Assembly (NCBI GenBank): GCA_030248295.1
Contig: JASANH010001069.1
Location: 1-64,000 of the forward strand
DNA from: Mesodorylaimus sp. YZB2_4
Lineage: Eukaryota; Nematoda; Enoplea; Dorylaimida; Dorylaimidae
Direction of reading: 5' to 3'
Length of the DNA: 64,000 bases
Each line of letters starts with the position of its first letter. The stretch's first letter is position 1. The notes beneath the pieces were generated by a model. The model was not told the origin of the DNA, did not search any database, and saw only the letters and a program-made list of their open reading frames with translations. The position numbers were made by a program, and so were the translations under genes. Below, piece by piece: positions 1-11,750 of this stretch.

Positions 1-110
1 ATTACCACTTCCCAACACCCTTACTGGTTTACCCAGCAGCAGTTTATCACTTCTCGCAAGACCCAGTTAGATTCTAATGTGCGAGGCGAGTACAGTAGGT
101 GGCGTCCTAA

Positions 111-242
111 AAGGTACCCTGCTCCAGAGATTATGGGAAGAAAAGCTCATCGATGCACAAATGGCAGTATCCTGGCGTCCAATCGATCGTCATTTCCACC
201 CTCGTGGTCTGCATTGCTGTGCTCGGCAATTTGGGTCTCTGA
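111..242 (+). pseudogene. Receptor-like first transmembrane segment, fragment
   Basis: Frame 3 is open from 111 to a TGA at 240-242. It encodes a short hydrophilic stretch with Cys, Tyr-Pro and Gln, followed by a hydrophobic segment (about 180-239) ending in VLGNLGL. The GN pair at the end of a first helix is typical of class A seven-transmembrane receptors. No canonical GT donor follows the helix and no later helices are visible, so this is either a decayed exon or the edge of a gene lying mainly left of the window. The overlapping frame-2 ORF over the same bases looks like a shadow. The receptor reading is an inference from one helix. Confidence 0.35.
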
Positions 243-360
243 TTTTGCAAGCGCAAGAAGGGGCCAGTAAGTCGTCCAATGCCAGCAACACTTTGGCCGG
301 GCGATCGAAAGTGGAAGAAGACTTCAGGCCAAGGAAATCTAGCTCACGAGATTTCTGATT

Positions 361-970
361 CTGGCAAAATTGTAAGCATGATGCAAATGTTCTGGTCGTG
401 AATCATTTCTGCTAAAGGGGGTATCAAAGTAAGTTCTTATTGACATTTTGAGCAACTGTCATGCATGGGTGGGACTAGCCATAGTTTGAGTGGGACTTGA
501 TAATTTCCAGCAGGTCATAACAGGAATACGCTCAAATTTGATTCCTGAATATGAAGACGTAAGTTCTTGGGTGGCTGTAAAGCCCAAGCATGTATTCCGT
601 GCACCAAGAACTCCCTTGACCACCATTCATGTTACCATTGCAAAATAGTTTCGCTGTGGTCGGAAGACATAAATGCCCTTATATTCCTCTATCAGTAGCA
701 AAGATCCTCGCAGGATCAAGTCTCCAGCACATTATGGCTTTGTAAGGATTATTTTCTGTGAAGACTTTGTGAATAGTCTAGCGTGGGTATCAGTAGAGCC
801 TGTCTCTGACTTGAAAATTTATGCAAGTCGTGTCTATTAGTTCGATTGGTCAAGTCTTGCTAAAGACTAGCGTAAAGACCCTAGTCGCTTTTAGACACAC
901 TGAGGACTTTTTAATTATTTGGCCACTATTGTGGCAAATAGAAAGAAATGCTGTTTTGGAAGGATAACTA
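361..970 (-). repeat. Dispersed repeat R1, copy 1
   Basis: Read on the minus strand, this segment aligns over its length with 13668-14421 and 18040-18920. Shared landmarks are a start like ctagtaatccttacaaaac, an internal tcagagacaggctct block, the tttgctactgata block and a tttcgcagaaatgactcag block. No coding frame is conserved between copies, so it looks like a non-autonomous element. Exact termini and target duplications were not resolved. Confidence 0.7.
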
Positions 971-2482
971 GGGAATAACAAAAGATGAGAACTCGGGTGC
1001 GTAAAATTAGGTGTCTCCGTCAAAATATTTTTACATTGTCACATTTACACCTAAGTCACCCCGGACGTGTCGGGTTAAACCCAACCTGATCCGGGGTCTA
1101 ACTCCCATATCCTGCGGTCTAGCATGAAAGTCCTGGTTATACTGAATCCTTCAGCAAGGGACACAGAACATAAAGTCCTTCGACGAACCATAAATCCTCA
1201 CTGGCTGCACGCTGCTTGCTGAATACTGCAGGTCTGCGGTGGTGCTGTGTTTCGGCCTGGTCTACTCAAACAATAAGTATTGCTTTATTGCGAGCGGCTG
1301 GGTTTGTGCCTAAATAATGTGAAAAAAAGAATATATATACAATTTAATGGTTGTGCTTTAAAGACGATAAAAAGTCAACGAGAGGCTGTTTCTTCCTCAA
1401 TTGCTGCATTCATAAAATTGATGGGAAAAAAATGAAGAATTATAAGATGAGATACCAGGAGGAGGGGGGGGGGATAGTGCTTTTGTTGAAGTTTTCAAAG
1501 TCTAATTTAAACTTCTGCAGTAAATACTGCCACGCCATCGTTTTTTCGTTAGCTCCACGTGTGATAATACTTAAAAAACGATAATGTGGTATTATAGCGC
1601 CTTGAACCTTGATCGGCAGGCAGACTCCTATCCGTAATTTAGTGTAACCAACCTCTTTAAGCTCTTCGTCTTATATCAGCTGTGTAGATCTGGAATTCAT
1701 GCTGCCCTTAATATACCAAGCTTGTTGGCACACACTGCCACACATGTACATATTGAGCATATAATCTCAAAGGGGTCGTAAAGAGGGCATTATCAGGGCC
1801 GCTCTGCATCTCGATTCCATGCTGCCCTTTTTTCTCAAAAAAGGTCAGGATGTCTTATCTATAGCAATAGTTTCAATTAACTTTAAGATCATCCCAGCCG
1901 CAAAAGATAATCTTCAAAACAGGTGAGTAACCCGCTGGGAAAAATTACAAGTGAATTCGATTTTTTTGAAGGGTCCCTCAATGTACGGATACATATTGAT
2001 TATTTTACATTTTTTTTGACTATTCAAAGAAAATCGTGGGTGAGTTTTCCATTCGAGCTTCCGCTGTCCAATCCTCTGTCAAACTCAATGAGACAGGATG
2101 CCTTAGAATCAATTTCCCAGGATGATTATCAGCAGCAGGAAATGAACCCACTCCGCGGTGGTGACTATGCGGCGCTGCAGGAATGCAGAAAAATGCATTA
2201 TATATGTACTGTTACACAATACACTCGCTTGCGTGTCTTTTTTACACACGAAGTCAGTAAGAAAAGGATTGTTAGCAGTTGCATTACTCATCCGAAAGCT
2301 CAAGCAATTACAGTACGCCATATTCGTAGAATTGCTGTTTTCTACACCAACCAATCGAAATTCCCCTACAGTAATTTGACTATTTAGGCAATTGATTGAC
2401 GAAGTGGCAGCTCAAGTTGGCGATCAGTGATATCAGGTTGAATCACTAACGCATCGGAAACACGAGAAATCACAGCATCATC
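971..2482. other. Gene-poor intergenic sequence
   Basis: No supported gene. The segment from 1040 to 1125 carries a gatccggggtcta motif that also occurs at the ends of the other R1 copies (14421, 18915). A 154-codon open frame at 1923-2387 begins with GTG, has no recognisable motif and overlaps other frames, so it is not called. Confidence 0.5.
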
Positions 2483-3551
2483 ATGGATAATAAAAACACC
2501 TCGATCTCAGAGGCCACAGGCTCTATTCAAAACTCTGACTCCTTATCATAATTGCAAATCACTTTGGCCGCGTTCCTCATAGTCACATAAAGTATCAGTC
2601 TCCTCGCCTATATCTTTGTCCTGATCATCCTCTGCGAGTATTTTGAAGAATTCAAGTCCAAGTTTTACTGCATCGTCATATCGTTGGCCATAGCTGACAT
2701 GGGGTTCTTGGCTCTTATTCTATTCTACTCTGTCCCTGGCAGTATGCTGCAACGAGAAATTTGGCCAGCGGTCCCCTACGCGTCTCGACTTATTGCTCAG
2801 ATCAGCTATATGACTGCCTGCACACATTTGCCATACATCGCCGTGAATCGTTTGGCCTACTCCTAGGCAACGGGAGCGAAAAACCCTCTTTTGGATAAGA
2901 TATTCAACGATAAGAAATCAGTGGCAGGCTGGATCGTGATATTGTGGGCGGCTGGAGTATAGATGCCAATAATGGCACGCATGGCCGGCTGCGATGCGTT
3001 GTACGATCGTGCGACCATGGCTTTTTTCTGTGTGCACTGAGCCCACAGCGCCAGTGTTCACCTCCAGGTTCATGTTAGTCGACAGCCTCTTTGCAGGCTT
3101 GATGCCGAGTTTCATCACGGCGACCCATATTTTGGCCTGGTGCGCAATCTACTATAGAGGCAGAAAACCTGGGGCCATTCAGATACGCAAGAAATTGTGC
3201 AGAAGAAGAAGAGAGAAAGATGCCTGCTAGTTCAATTCACATTGATTTCTCTCATTCTGCTCCTATAACTATTACGGGTCATTTTGGGGCATACCAAAGT
3301 GGTCTGCCGGCAGTTCTGGGCTAGTTGCCATCAACTACTTTGGCATTATATCCACTGCCATCAATCCGCTCACTTACTTGGCATTCACCAAGTTGATACA
3401 GACGAAGGCGAGATTCTTGTCTCGAGCTCTTCTACGAAAGAACTACATAGTTGGTCAAGCAGGAGACAACACACCAGGGGCTTCAAATAATGTTGCCAAA
3501 AATATTAAGAAAGCTTTCGCTCGCGCGGTTTATGCACAAGGAAATCACTAA
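2483..3551 (+). pseudogene. Degenerate intronless seven-transmembrane receptor
   Basis: An ATG at 2483 opens a frame that gives a receptor from N-terminus to C-terminus: Asn-containing N-tail, helix 1, helix 2 with SLAIAD (about 2660-2720), helix 3 ending IAVNRLAYS (about 2840-2863), helix 4 with GWIVILWAAG, a fifth helix at about 3060-3130, and helix 7 with the INPLTY form of the NPxxY motif (about 3360). The tail ends at TAA 3549-3551. The frame is broken by stops at 2549, 2588, 2864, 2960 and 3038, by a one-base shift near the T run at 3022-3027, and by two further stops between helices 5 and 6 (3228 and about 3243). No introns are visible, so it is either an old processed copy or an intron-poor chemoreceptor-type gene that died. 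The helix 3 and 7 motifs make the family secure; the subfamily is not determined. Confidence 0.8.
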
Positions 3552-4389
3552 GAAATCTACTGTTTCCGATCGATAAAATCTACTATGGATCACCTACGCC
3601 AGTTGGTTTTGTTTATATGGCAGCAGGTATTGCTTGCTCCAGTCAGAGTTTTTGTCCCGCCGACGTCGGCCACATTATCTTCTACGTCTTCCAGGCATGG
3701 TTGCATGATCTGATGATCCTCATTCGGTAATAAACCGCTGATTCAGTGATCGTCAATAATTGAGTGACGAGTGCTCGTTTAAAAACGATTATCAGTCCAA
3801 GTTTGCATGACCATGCGAGTAACCAACCATGGGGTCATCGCTCTTACGATTAAGAATGGTAAAATACCCAGCAGTCTTATGATTAGATAGATAGCGATTG
3901 GGTGATTCCTCTCATAAGTGACCAGCTCCTGATTAAGATATCAACTTTTGATAAGTGATCGATCCACAATTCACATGGCTAGGAACTGTTGATCTATCCA
4001 GACAAGAGGCGCTTTCGTGATTACTCTAGAATCCGTGATTGTGATTATTTCATCATTTCAACAGAAAACGAATTCTGCAACTTAAACTTTTCGCTCTATA
4101 ATTTAGTGATCTTTTTTAAAGCTTTGGCTTAAATAACCGCCATTTAGTTATATATATCACTGAATGCTAAATTTAAGAAGCTTCGGTCGTCCGTTGGCTT
4201 TTTCCGCTTTTGACATAACCGGATTCTGGTGGTCGACTGGGGTCATTGAAGCTAATCAGACATAATCTATGTTCCAAACAAGGAACTAGTAAGACAGACA
4301 CTTTTATTTTCACATTGTAGCTTCTTCCGCTTACACTGACAAGCTGGAATAAAAGAGCTGATAAGGATGCACTGTGCGAGTACGTATAA
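3552..4389. other. AT-rich intergenic sequence
   Basis: No gene or RNA is supported. The stretch from 3720 to 4000 has several loosely repeated gtgatc and gattatt words but no clear unit length. Confidence 0.4.
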
Positions 4390-6811
4390 CCTTAGAGCAG
4401 CCTACAGTGGACGCTTACGTACGCATGCAGTGCAAAATGGGGCAATGAAGTTTGGTTGCCCTTATGTCACGTTCGACATATCGTCATGTCGATCACTTTG
4501 GTCTGTGCTGTCGACTTAAGGTTTTGTTTTGATAAACTGCTCCGATAGCCAAGGGCGCGTTTATTATGTAATCGAGTTTATCTGTTTCCAGCAACAATAT
4601 CTGCTTTGAGAGAAACTGTTAGCGCTAACTATCTTTTGCTACCCAAGCGAGTTAATTGAACTTGTGAGTACAAATTCCGTCTATTTCCCCACAAAGCGCA
4701 TCAAATTCACCCGATAAGCAGTAGTCGGCACCACAGCAGCACTATTAGAGCAAAAGTTACTGAACCGCATCAGTATTACGAGAAAACTACCTACCATCCT
4801 CTCCGTGAATCATCGAATTTTCGATACCTCTGCCAAGATGCGGGTGTGATGAGGTTGTGGAAGGACCATGGCTGGGCAATGATTGATACCCCTGGTATAT
4901 GGTTTCACGAAAACCCCGTCACACTCAACAAGTCTTACCCATTGAACGCAAGGCGTGAGGAGCGTTTCGATTGAATGAAGCTCGGCGCATTGGAATACGC
5001 GGCATTCTCCGACCACAAACGAAAACACAAAACTATCTTTAATTCGTCGATGCCACACGCTCGCAAACACGATGTACGACTGCCTCATTGCGCTTGAGAT
5101 GGCTCCTTATATACGATTCCAAACACCAAGCCTAACGCAAACTGGTCCTACTGGGACAACACCAAAGAATCTAAACCAGAATCGTAGTCACGCAAACGTG
5201 GTCCAAGTGCACGCAATTGATGCTATATTTAAATCATATGTAAATGAAAACGGGTACATGCAAATTCATGGTCGTAGAAAAACTGGGCAGGTGTGTAACA
5301 ACATCACACGACTACCTGCACGTACACGATTCTACTGCAGCAGTCTCCATAGCTTCATTAGAGTGAGCGAGAACTTGCCCAAAATAACATTGCTGTATAT
5401 ATGTAGGTCAACTTTCACGATGTACCGTTATGTGTATCCTCTCCACCAACCTGTCGCTTCCTATTGTGATGAAGTTGGGGAGGGAGAGAGGCTTTGACCT
5501 GGCTGACTCCACTACCAACAACACACCACACCCTATTACTGCTTACCAATCGCACGAAAGCGGTACAGGCTGCTGTTCCGGCTCCGGCTATACGATCCAT
5601 CGAACAGTCGAATCCAATTCGTGAAGTTCGTGAAGATTGAAGAAAATGGAAACCAAGAAGCCGGTCAATCCAGAAACGACGTTTACTACTGAGCACGAGA
5701 ATACACTCTGACTGATACACGAAACAGACGCTCCTATTTATATCCTTCCTAATACAAATGCCTGGTGTAACGGATATACGATCGGTCGGGTAAAGGCCTT
5801 GGTAAGTCTACTAAGCCAAGTATGAGCCAAATACACTCTGACTGATACACGAAACAGACGCTCCTATTTATATCCTTCCTAATACAAATGCCTGGTGTAA
5901 CGGATATACGATCGGTCGGGTAAAGGCCTTGGTACTCCACTAAGCCAAGTATGAGGGCTCGAGTTAGGCTTTTGTTATATACGTACCGTAATGGATACTA
6001 CGCCTGTAGACCATTTTTTATTACTCACAATAACGTACATAATTGACCGTTCTCGAAGCCACCAAAACCCGAAAAGGAAAGCAGCTATCAGCCCACACAC
6101 ACGAATTCACGTCAACGACTACTTTGCACGCGCTAAACATAAGACGGCGCCAACGCCGACTCACACAAGGTGGCGCCGACTCGAACTTCGTCACACTTGT
6201 AAAAACCAGTCAATCCTAAGCACAAACACGAACAAAGGGGAACAGGTCCCAGTCAGTGGAATGAGGCGAACATCTTATTTGTGCATACCTAATAAAATAT
6301 AATAAACAGGACCTATTCTTGCACAAGAATCCATTCATAATTCTGGCTTGCGTGATGGTCAGCGCGCGGCAAACTTTGACTTCAAAGACTTTTATCACAC
6401 CACCCACAGCCCACGCCAGGGGCACATACAGCAGAGGCAGTAGATTCTGAAGTCTGTTTTTGTTAAGACCCTCACATATGGTGCCACGGCGGCATGTCAT
6501 TAGGGTCAGTTTGCTTGAACGTGTACGCTCCTGTTCGTACACTTTAAGATACAACGACGCGGGTTCAATAGAAATCCTTGAGTTGGACGATCCAAAGCCT
6601 ATTTACTTACTATGGATACGAACACAAGGAAAGTGCTTTTACACGCGAAAAACGCACTACACTCGACCAGCTTCAGCCAACGCATCTTCGGAAAACACTG
6701 AAACGCACCAGTGTAAAGCCTTCTGCCCCAGACCATACTGGACCTGTAGTTTTATGTAATGTAAAAGTTAGAGGAGCCTACGACGCGTCATTTTCCAATA
6801 ATCTCGCGAAT
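4390..6811. repeat. 5' flank of gene A, left part of segmental duplication
   Basis: The blocks at 4390-4730 and 5320-5420 align in the same order with 27045-27370 and 27915-28030 upstream of paralogue C. Both copies share long words such as ttcgacatatcgtcatgtcg. The interval closest to the gene (about 6560-6811) also resembles the flanks of B (21840-22060) and C. The duplicated unit therefore includes upstream, possibly promoter, sequence as well as the coding region. Open frames here lack support. Confidence 0.7.
5701..5956. repeat. Two-copy direct tandem duplication, 130-bp period
   Basis: The sequence starting atacactctgactgatacac at 5701 recurs at 5831. The two units are almost identical through the cggatatacgatcggtcggg block and end with ccaagtatgag. 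The high similarity suggests a recent event within the gene A upstream region. No matching pair is seen upstream of gene C. Confidence 0.9.
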
Positions 6812-8936
6812 ATGATGATTTGGGCGCGAATCGGTGCATTTATTGTTCTCGGCATCGGTATTTATTTGACCTTGCCATCAAATCGATCAACATTATTGAA
6901 GCAGCCTTGCACAACCGATACCGACGATGAAATCGAAAATATTGAAAGCAAAGATGAAACCGTAATTAAAACCGAAGCCGAGACAGAAAGTGGAATTGAA
7001 ACTGGAATTAAACCCGAAGTTGACTTCGAGAACAAAGCCAATACCGAAAAAAAAGAGTTCACTGAAAATGGCGCGAAAACTGAGGAAGTTGAAACCGAAG
7101 ACGAGAGCAAATCCGAAGAAACTGGAAATAAAATTAAAAAAGAAGTCGAAGCGGAAAAAGAAATTAAAGCCCAAACCAACGCCAAAACGGAAACTGAAAT
7201 CGAAACCGAAACCAAAACCGAAAGCAAGCTTGAAACCGACACTGAAGATGAAATAGAAATTGAAGTCGAAGTCGAAGTCGAAGTCGAAGTCGAAACCGAA
7301 ATCAAGACTGAAAGAAAAATCGGAACGACAAAAGAAACCAGAACTGAAACCGCAACTGAAACAAATATCAAGACTGGTGCCACAAGAAAACTGAAACCAA
7401 AAAGTGAATTCGGGACCATTTTTGGCCTTCTCCAGTACTTTTCTTTTTCTTTTTAGAGCCCGATTTTGCGACCAGCTACCACAAAATCGTGAAAAGGAGT
7501 AAGTATTTTTAGAAAATATTTATTATTAAAAATTTTAGGTGAGTGTTTTGATTTCTCAGCGAACACTACGGGCCCATGGTCTTTTCGACGCGGCAGATTC
7601 GCTGCTTACGCAACGAAGGGCAATCGATCGGAAATGTTTGATCGATTCGTCATTATGGACAATGGAAAACGCGGCGAAGACTCCATTTGGGCGGTGGCGA
7701 TTTTCGATGGGCGAGATTGTCATGTAAGAAATGGGGTTTGGGTGATGTGGTGACCCATGGTCCAATACAGGGTAATAGCTGGGGCTGATCGTGAGTCTTA
7801 TGTGTGAGGACAGGGTCTGCTGCTCGTAAGGGCACTGACAATGGACCCGAAGGTGCGCGAGATTAGACCTGGAGGTGGTCTTCATCTCAGCATTCGCACG
7901 AGGCTCAAGTCGACCCTACGAGCGTGTATATGAACATAAGGCCGATCTGGATGCTTGATCATGGACACAAGCTGTGTAAGCTGGCAGGGACTCGCATGGT
8001 TTTTGCCGCCGCTATCTTCCTGTCTGCTCGCAACACCATTGAAGACAGTGGAGTCAGACACTTACAGCAGATACTGAATGTCAGTTACCGACAAAATTGA
8101 CAGTCTGCTCCCTTGCGATTGTCCCTTGCTTTGATTTGTTTTATTGCAAGATATGCATTTTGCTCGACCTTTCATTAGTTTTTCAGGATATTTGCGACGA
8201 AGCGGAACGACATTTAGTGTCCGAAGTTTTAGACAACGTTGTGAAAAAGGCACCCAGAAATTTCGATACCACTTTTGCCGTATGTGCCTAAAAAGGAGAC
8301 TATACTGACTGCGATCGTGAATATTTTGTATTTTCAGATATCCGATGAAGCAGTATTTCAATTCGACTATCGTACGACGAGGAAACTTTATTCAAATAGT
8401 TTGTGTGCTTCAACGGCAATTATCGCATATGTATATAAACAAATTGGCTTTGTGGTTCAACTTGGAGATAGCCGTGCGATGGTTGTTTCCTCGGATCGTT
8501 TCGTCCTTTCTCCCAATCATTCTGTTCAAGAAGTAAGTCGCAAACGCAAAGTTTTCCTAAAAATGAAAAAACTTTATTACAGGAAGCAGAGCTTCTCGCA
8601 CGACTGAAGATTCCAGTAAGTTTCGTGGATGGAGCTTGGCGTATTGCGGGAGTGTTTCCTCTCAGTCGTGTTCTGGGCGCATTAAAACTCAAGCTAGCTC
8701 GACTCTTGATAAATTCGTGCAGCGCCATGGTATTCTTCGAAGAAGGCAATGAGAAGTATGAGTATTTGATTGTGGCGTCGAATGGTTTGTGGGACTCTGT
8801 TAGCGTCGACGAAATTCTTGGGCTTCTTGATCGACATAGAAAGGACAAATTGTTCGGAGCCAAAATATTGGCCGAAACTGCTTTGAAGGAAGGTTCGCAG
8901 GATAACATATCGGTGATTGTTGTTCGCCTTCGCTAA
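6812..8936 (+). CDS. Gene A: membrane-anchored PP2C-like protein (probable pseudophosphatase)
   Basis: Six exons: 6812-7403, 7457-7498, 7560-7723, 8187-8279, 8338-8532 and 8583-8936, joining in frame to 479 codons. Residues 5-22 form a hydrophobic signal anchor. Residues about 30-197 are a Glu/Lys/Thr-rich linker with a VEVEVEVE tract. Residues 215-479 are a compact PPM/PP2C fold with GNRSEMFDR, IFDGRD, QLGDSRAM, VASNGLWD and SQDNISVIVV. PP2C enzymes remove phosphate from Ser/Thr using two metal ions. The Asp of MFD (239), Asp261-Gly262 and Asp469 are kept, but the canonical DGxWD Asp is Asn429, the DGHG His is Arg263, and the T-x-D-H Asp is Asn. Weak or no catalysis is therefore likely (inference). 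AATAAA lies at 9022. The frame is open upstream of 6812; the ATG was chosen because the paralogues converge there. An ATG at 6815 is an alternative. Confidence 0.88.
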
Positions 8937-9332
8937 GGTGTGGCCTGATAATTTGCTGCATATTCAAGCAGAAAAAGAAATTGATGACCTAATCGTCTTT
9001 TTTTTTGCTTCTTTAAATGACAATAAAATTCTCTTTCGTAAGACATTCGCGTTTTTGCTAAATTTGTCTTGGCATTACTCACTAATAAACCGCCTTGAGT
9101 ATAAATTCTGTGATATTTAAAATTGAGAGCATGATAACCCGTTTTGACGGCTATCTACGAAATAAGTGGATATTTGGCCCATACACATCAGCCACATGTG
9201 ATCAGACAGTTTGGTCGTGCGTGGCTCTGTTTATTTACTTGATTTTTTTACACGCACCCCAAGCGAATTTCGTGAATCGGACGCTGAGCATTATGAATGC
9301 TATTGTTTTATAGAGTGCTTGCTGTCCTCATG

Positions 9333-11376
9333 GGGGCCATCCATAAAGGACGTCATCAAGGGGCGGGGGGGGGGGGGGGTTGGTGGGGGTCAGCGGAAAG
9401 GGTCTATGCCAACACCGCCCGCCCATTGTTGGACTCGCGAGGTCAGCACTTGAAGAAACTCGCTGTCAACACCGCCCGTCGCCCCGCCTCAAGGGACCTT
9501 GCTGACCGCGTCCATCTCTCCTAACCCATTGGCCATTCTTGCCACTTACGATTAGATCGCTAAGAAGACTTCTGATGAGTTGCTATTGAAACAGGTTTTT
9601 CGTTTTTTATTTTTACGCTAGGCCATTTTGTTTTTTTCTCCTGAAGTTGGCAACTGTTCCCTTTAGCACACAAATAAATGTCGTATTTCACAATGAGGAC
9701 CCCTCAGACGACGAAAAACAACCTGCTGAAGTGTCAGAATACGGTTCTGAAGATGCACATGGCTTTGTGGACCTTCTTGTAGCCCTCTCACAATCAGTAC
9801 GAGCAGTCAGATTAGAGCCCTTGCGAAAGCTTTGGGTTTGGGTACTAGCTAGTATAAGCTTGTAAGGATATACAAATATATAAGGCAAATAAAAATATAG
9901 ATTAGTATCTCGAGACTGATCCCACAAACTCCAATTTTTTTATACTTTGTCCTTAAAAAGGACCGATGAAAATATCGTTGTGAAGAGTTTTTTAAAGGCA
10001 TTGTTCAAGTGAGTAGGTTTATGTTCTTGCTCAGCAAATATGCAGGCGCCCAGGAAGAATGGGGCGGCGGGCGGTGTTGACAACGATTTTTCGTAACTGC
10101 TGACCTCGCCAGTCCAACAATGGACGGGCGGTTGCCGTTGAATCAGCGGAAAGTGGATGGGGGAGGGAGGCTGAAGCCAAGTGGACGTCCACTTTACATA
10201 ATTGGTGGGAGATATCTCGGAAGATTAGCAAAATTATCATTAGTTGAAAGGTTCTATAGATAAAAAATTACTAATATCTTTAAATCATCAAGCGTCGATC
10301 CAAAGACTCTTCTTCAGATGACTAAGATCGATTATATGCCAATTTTTACCACGCTACCAAGATTGATTACCTCTGTCGAGCCTGCCGAACTGAACCAGGG
10401 CCAAACCGAACCAGACCGAGCCGAACCAGAACCAACCCCTGTGCCTTGTACCATTTCTCACTGACTGGCAGTGCAAAAATAAAAAAGTTGGTAGTTGAAA
10501 GCTTCTAGTGAAAGGACAATCATAAACTATGTAGGAGTTATCGTGGGTGTCCCTTGATCTTCACTGCAATTGAACAAGCTGTTTAGCTTTGCTACAACTT
10601 GACTGGTCCATCCTGACTAGCAGCAGGAAAGCTGCGGTTTATTTCGATCCTGTTTTAACTGTGGTATAGTCCTGGTTCAGCTGCAAAAGCTGGTTTGGTT
10701 GAACCTGGCAGAGAGGAGGATCGATATTTTCCCCACTTGCCGTTGTCCACTGGCGACAGGGTTATATTCATTTGTTCCGTTTTAGGACGCCAGAGACGAT
10801 GCTGAGCAGTTCCAGCATCAACTGACTGATCCTATCCTTAGCGTGGATCCCAATCTCGATGCGGCTGATGCTTCAAGAAATAAGATATAAAAGGGGTGGC
10901 GTCTTTGGCACTACGCCCTCACCAACCTGCCCTCCTGCAAGCCTGTTTTCTCGCTGTTATTGTCTATGCCCGCTTCGAAAACTCAGCAGAACTAACCTGC
11001 ACCTAAAGTGGGATTCAATACCAATTTGCGAGAAAAATTATGAATTATCAATTGTATGTGCTGTAGTATGTTAGACATTATTTGCAAGCAGATAGGGCGA
11101 AAAATTATAAGTTGGTAATCCGGCAGACGCAGCAGTCGCATCAGACTGAAGACCAATGCCTATCATTTCGGCGGACTGGTCGATGCTGGGAGAAATGCTT
11201 TTTTAGAATGAATATTGGCTTTGGAGGGGAGGGGGGACCGCTAAAGTCCAATTTTTAGGACGTCCAATTTTTAGGGGGGGGGGGGGGGGTCAAGGCGAAA
11301 TGGACGGAAGGTGGATAGGGGGAGGGGGAGTCAAAAAAACTCGTGTTTTTGGTGGACGCCCTTTATGAATGGCCCC
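9333..11376. mobile_element. Composite DNA transposon with terminal inverted repeats and ATG target duplication
   Basis: The left end reads GGGGCCATCCATAAAGGACG and the right end is its near inverse. The trinucleotide ATG flanks both sides (9330-9332 and 11377-11379). The paralogous duplication around gene C runs uninterrupted across this point (near 31010), giving an unoccupied reference site. The interior is nested: 9408-9490 and 10055-10140 are inverted copies of each other, 10140-10345 belongs to another dispersed family, and 10735-11376 is an inverted copy of 13054-13655. No transposase frame was found, so it is non-autonomous or decayed. The superfamily is not assigned; a 3-bp duplication would suit PIF/Harbinger, among others. 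Confidence 0.75.
10140..10345 (-). repeat. Dispersed repeat R3, copy 1
   Basis: The minus strand aligns with the plus strand at 16966-17170. Shared features are tataatcgatct, a gaagagtctwtggatcga block, taatatcagtaat-like AT-rich sequence and a gtaaagtg..gtccactt end. It is nested inside the element at 9333-11376. No coding content. Confidence 0.65.
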
Positions 11377-11750
11377 ATGTATGAGACGCTGCGTTCTAGT
11401 TTGTAGTTTCTTAAGCAACTACCTGCAGCTTGCCGAAACAGGACTGTCTGAATCGGCATTCTGGCTGAAATGGAACTGGCCTAGCGCGGACCCTGGCAGA
11501 ACCGGGACACTTACGTACTGGAGTGGGAATTTTTTGGATGAAATCATTTACTGGCTGGAGAAGGACACTGGCCGAAACGGGGCACCACCCCAGGTAGTCT
11601 TTGTGCCCCTTTCAACCTGGCTGTATCCAATCCAAGCCTTTCCTTTGAGCATCAGGATATGGTCTTTTTTGAAAATACCCCTACTTCTGTAGCGTTTGGC
11701 TTCGGGCCGTTCAACCTGAAATGTTTGACAATCAAAGCTAAACACACCCA
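11377..11750. repeat. Right part of the gene A segmental duplication
   Basis: After the transposon the sequence resumes homology with 31011-31278 downstream of gene C. Both have a gcatcaggatatggt word near their right ends and finish with a caacctgaaa..tttgwcaatca block. Open frames in this stretch differ between the copies and are not called. Confidence 0.65.

Noticed and set aside
1923..2387. 154-codon frame before the receptor pseudogene
   Set aside because: GTG start, no motif, competing frames on both strands.
6862..7419. Long antisense Ser/Val-rich frame opposite gene A exon 1 (and similar ones opposite B and C, 28516-29118 and 21290-21741)
   Set aside because: Direct consequence of the gaaacc/gaagtc codon repeats on the coding strand; no splice continuity and the sense frame connects to conserved exons.
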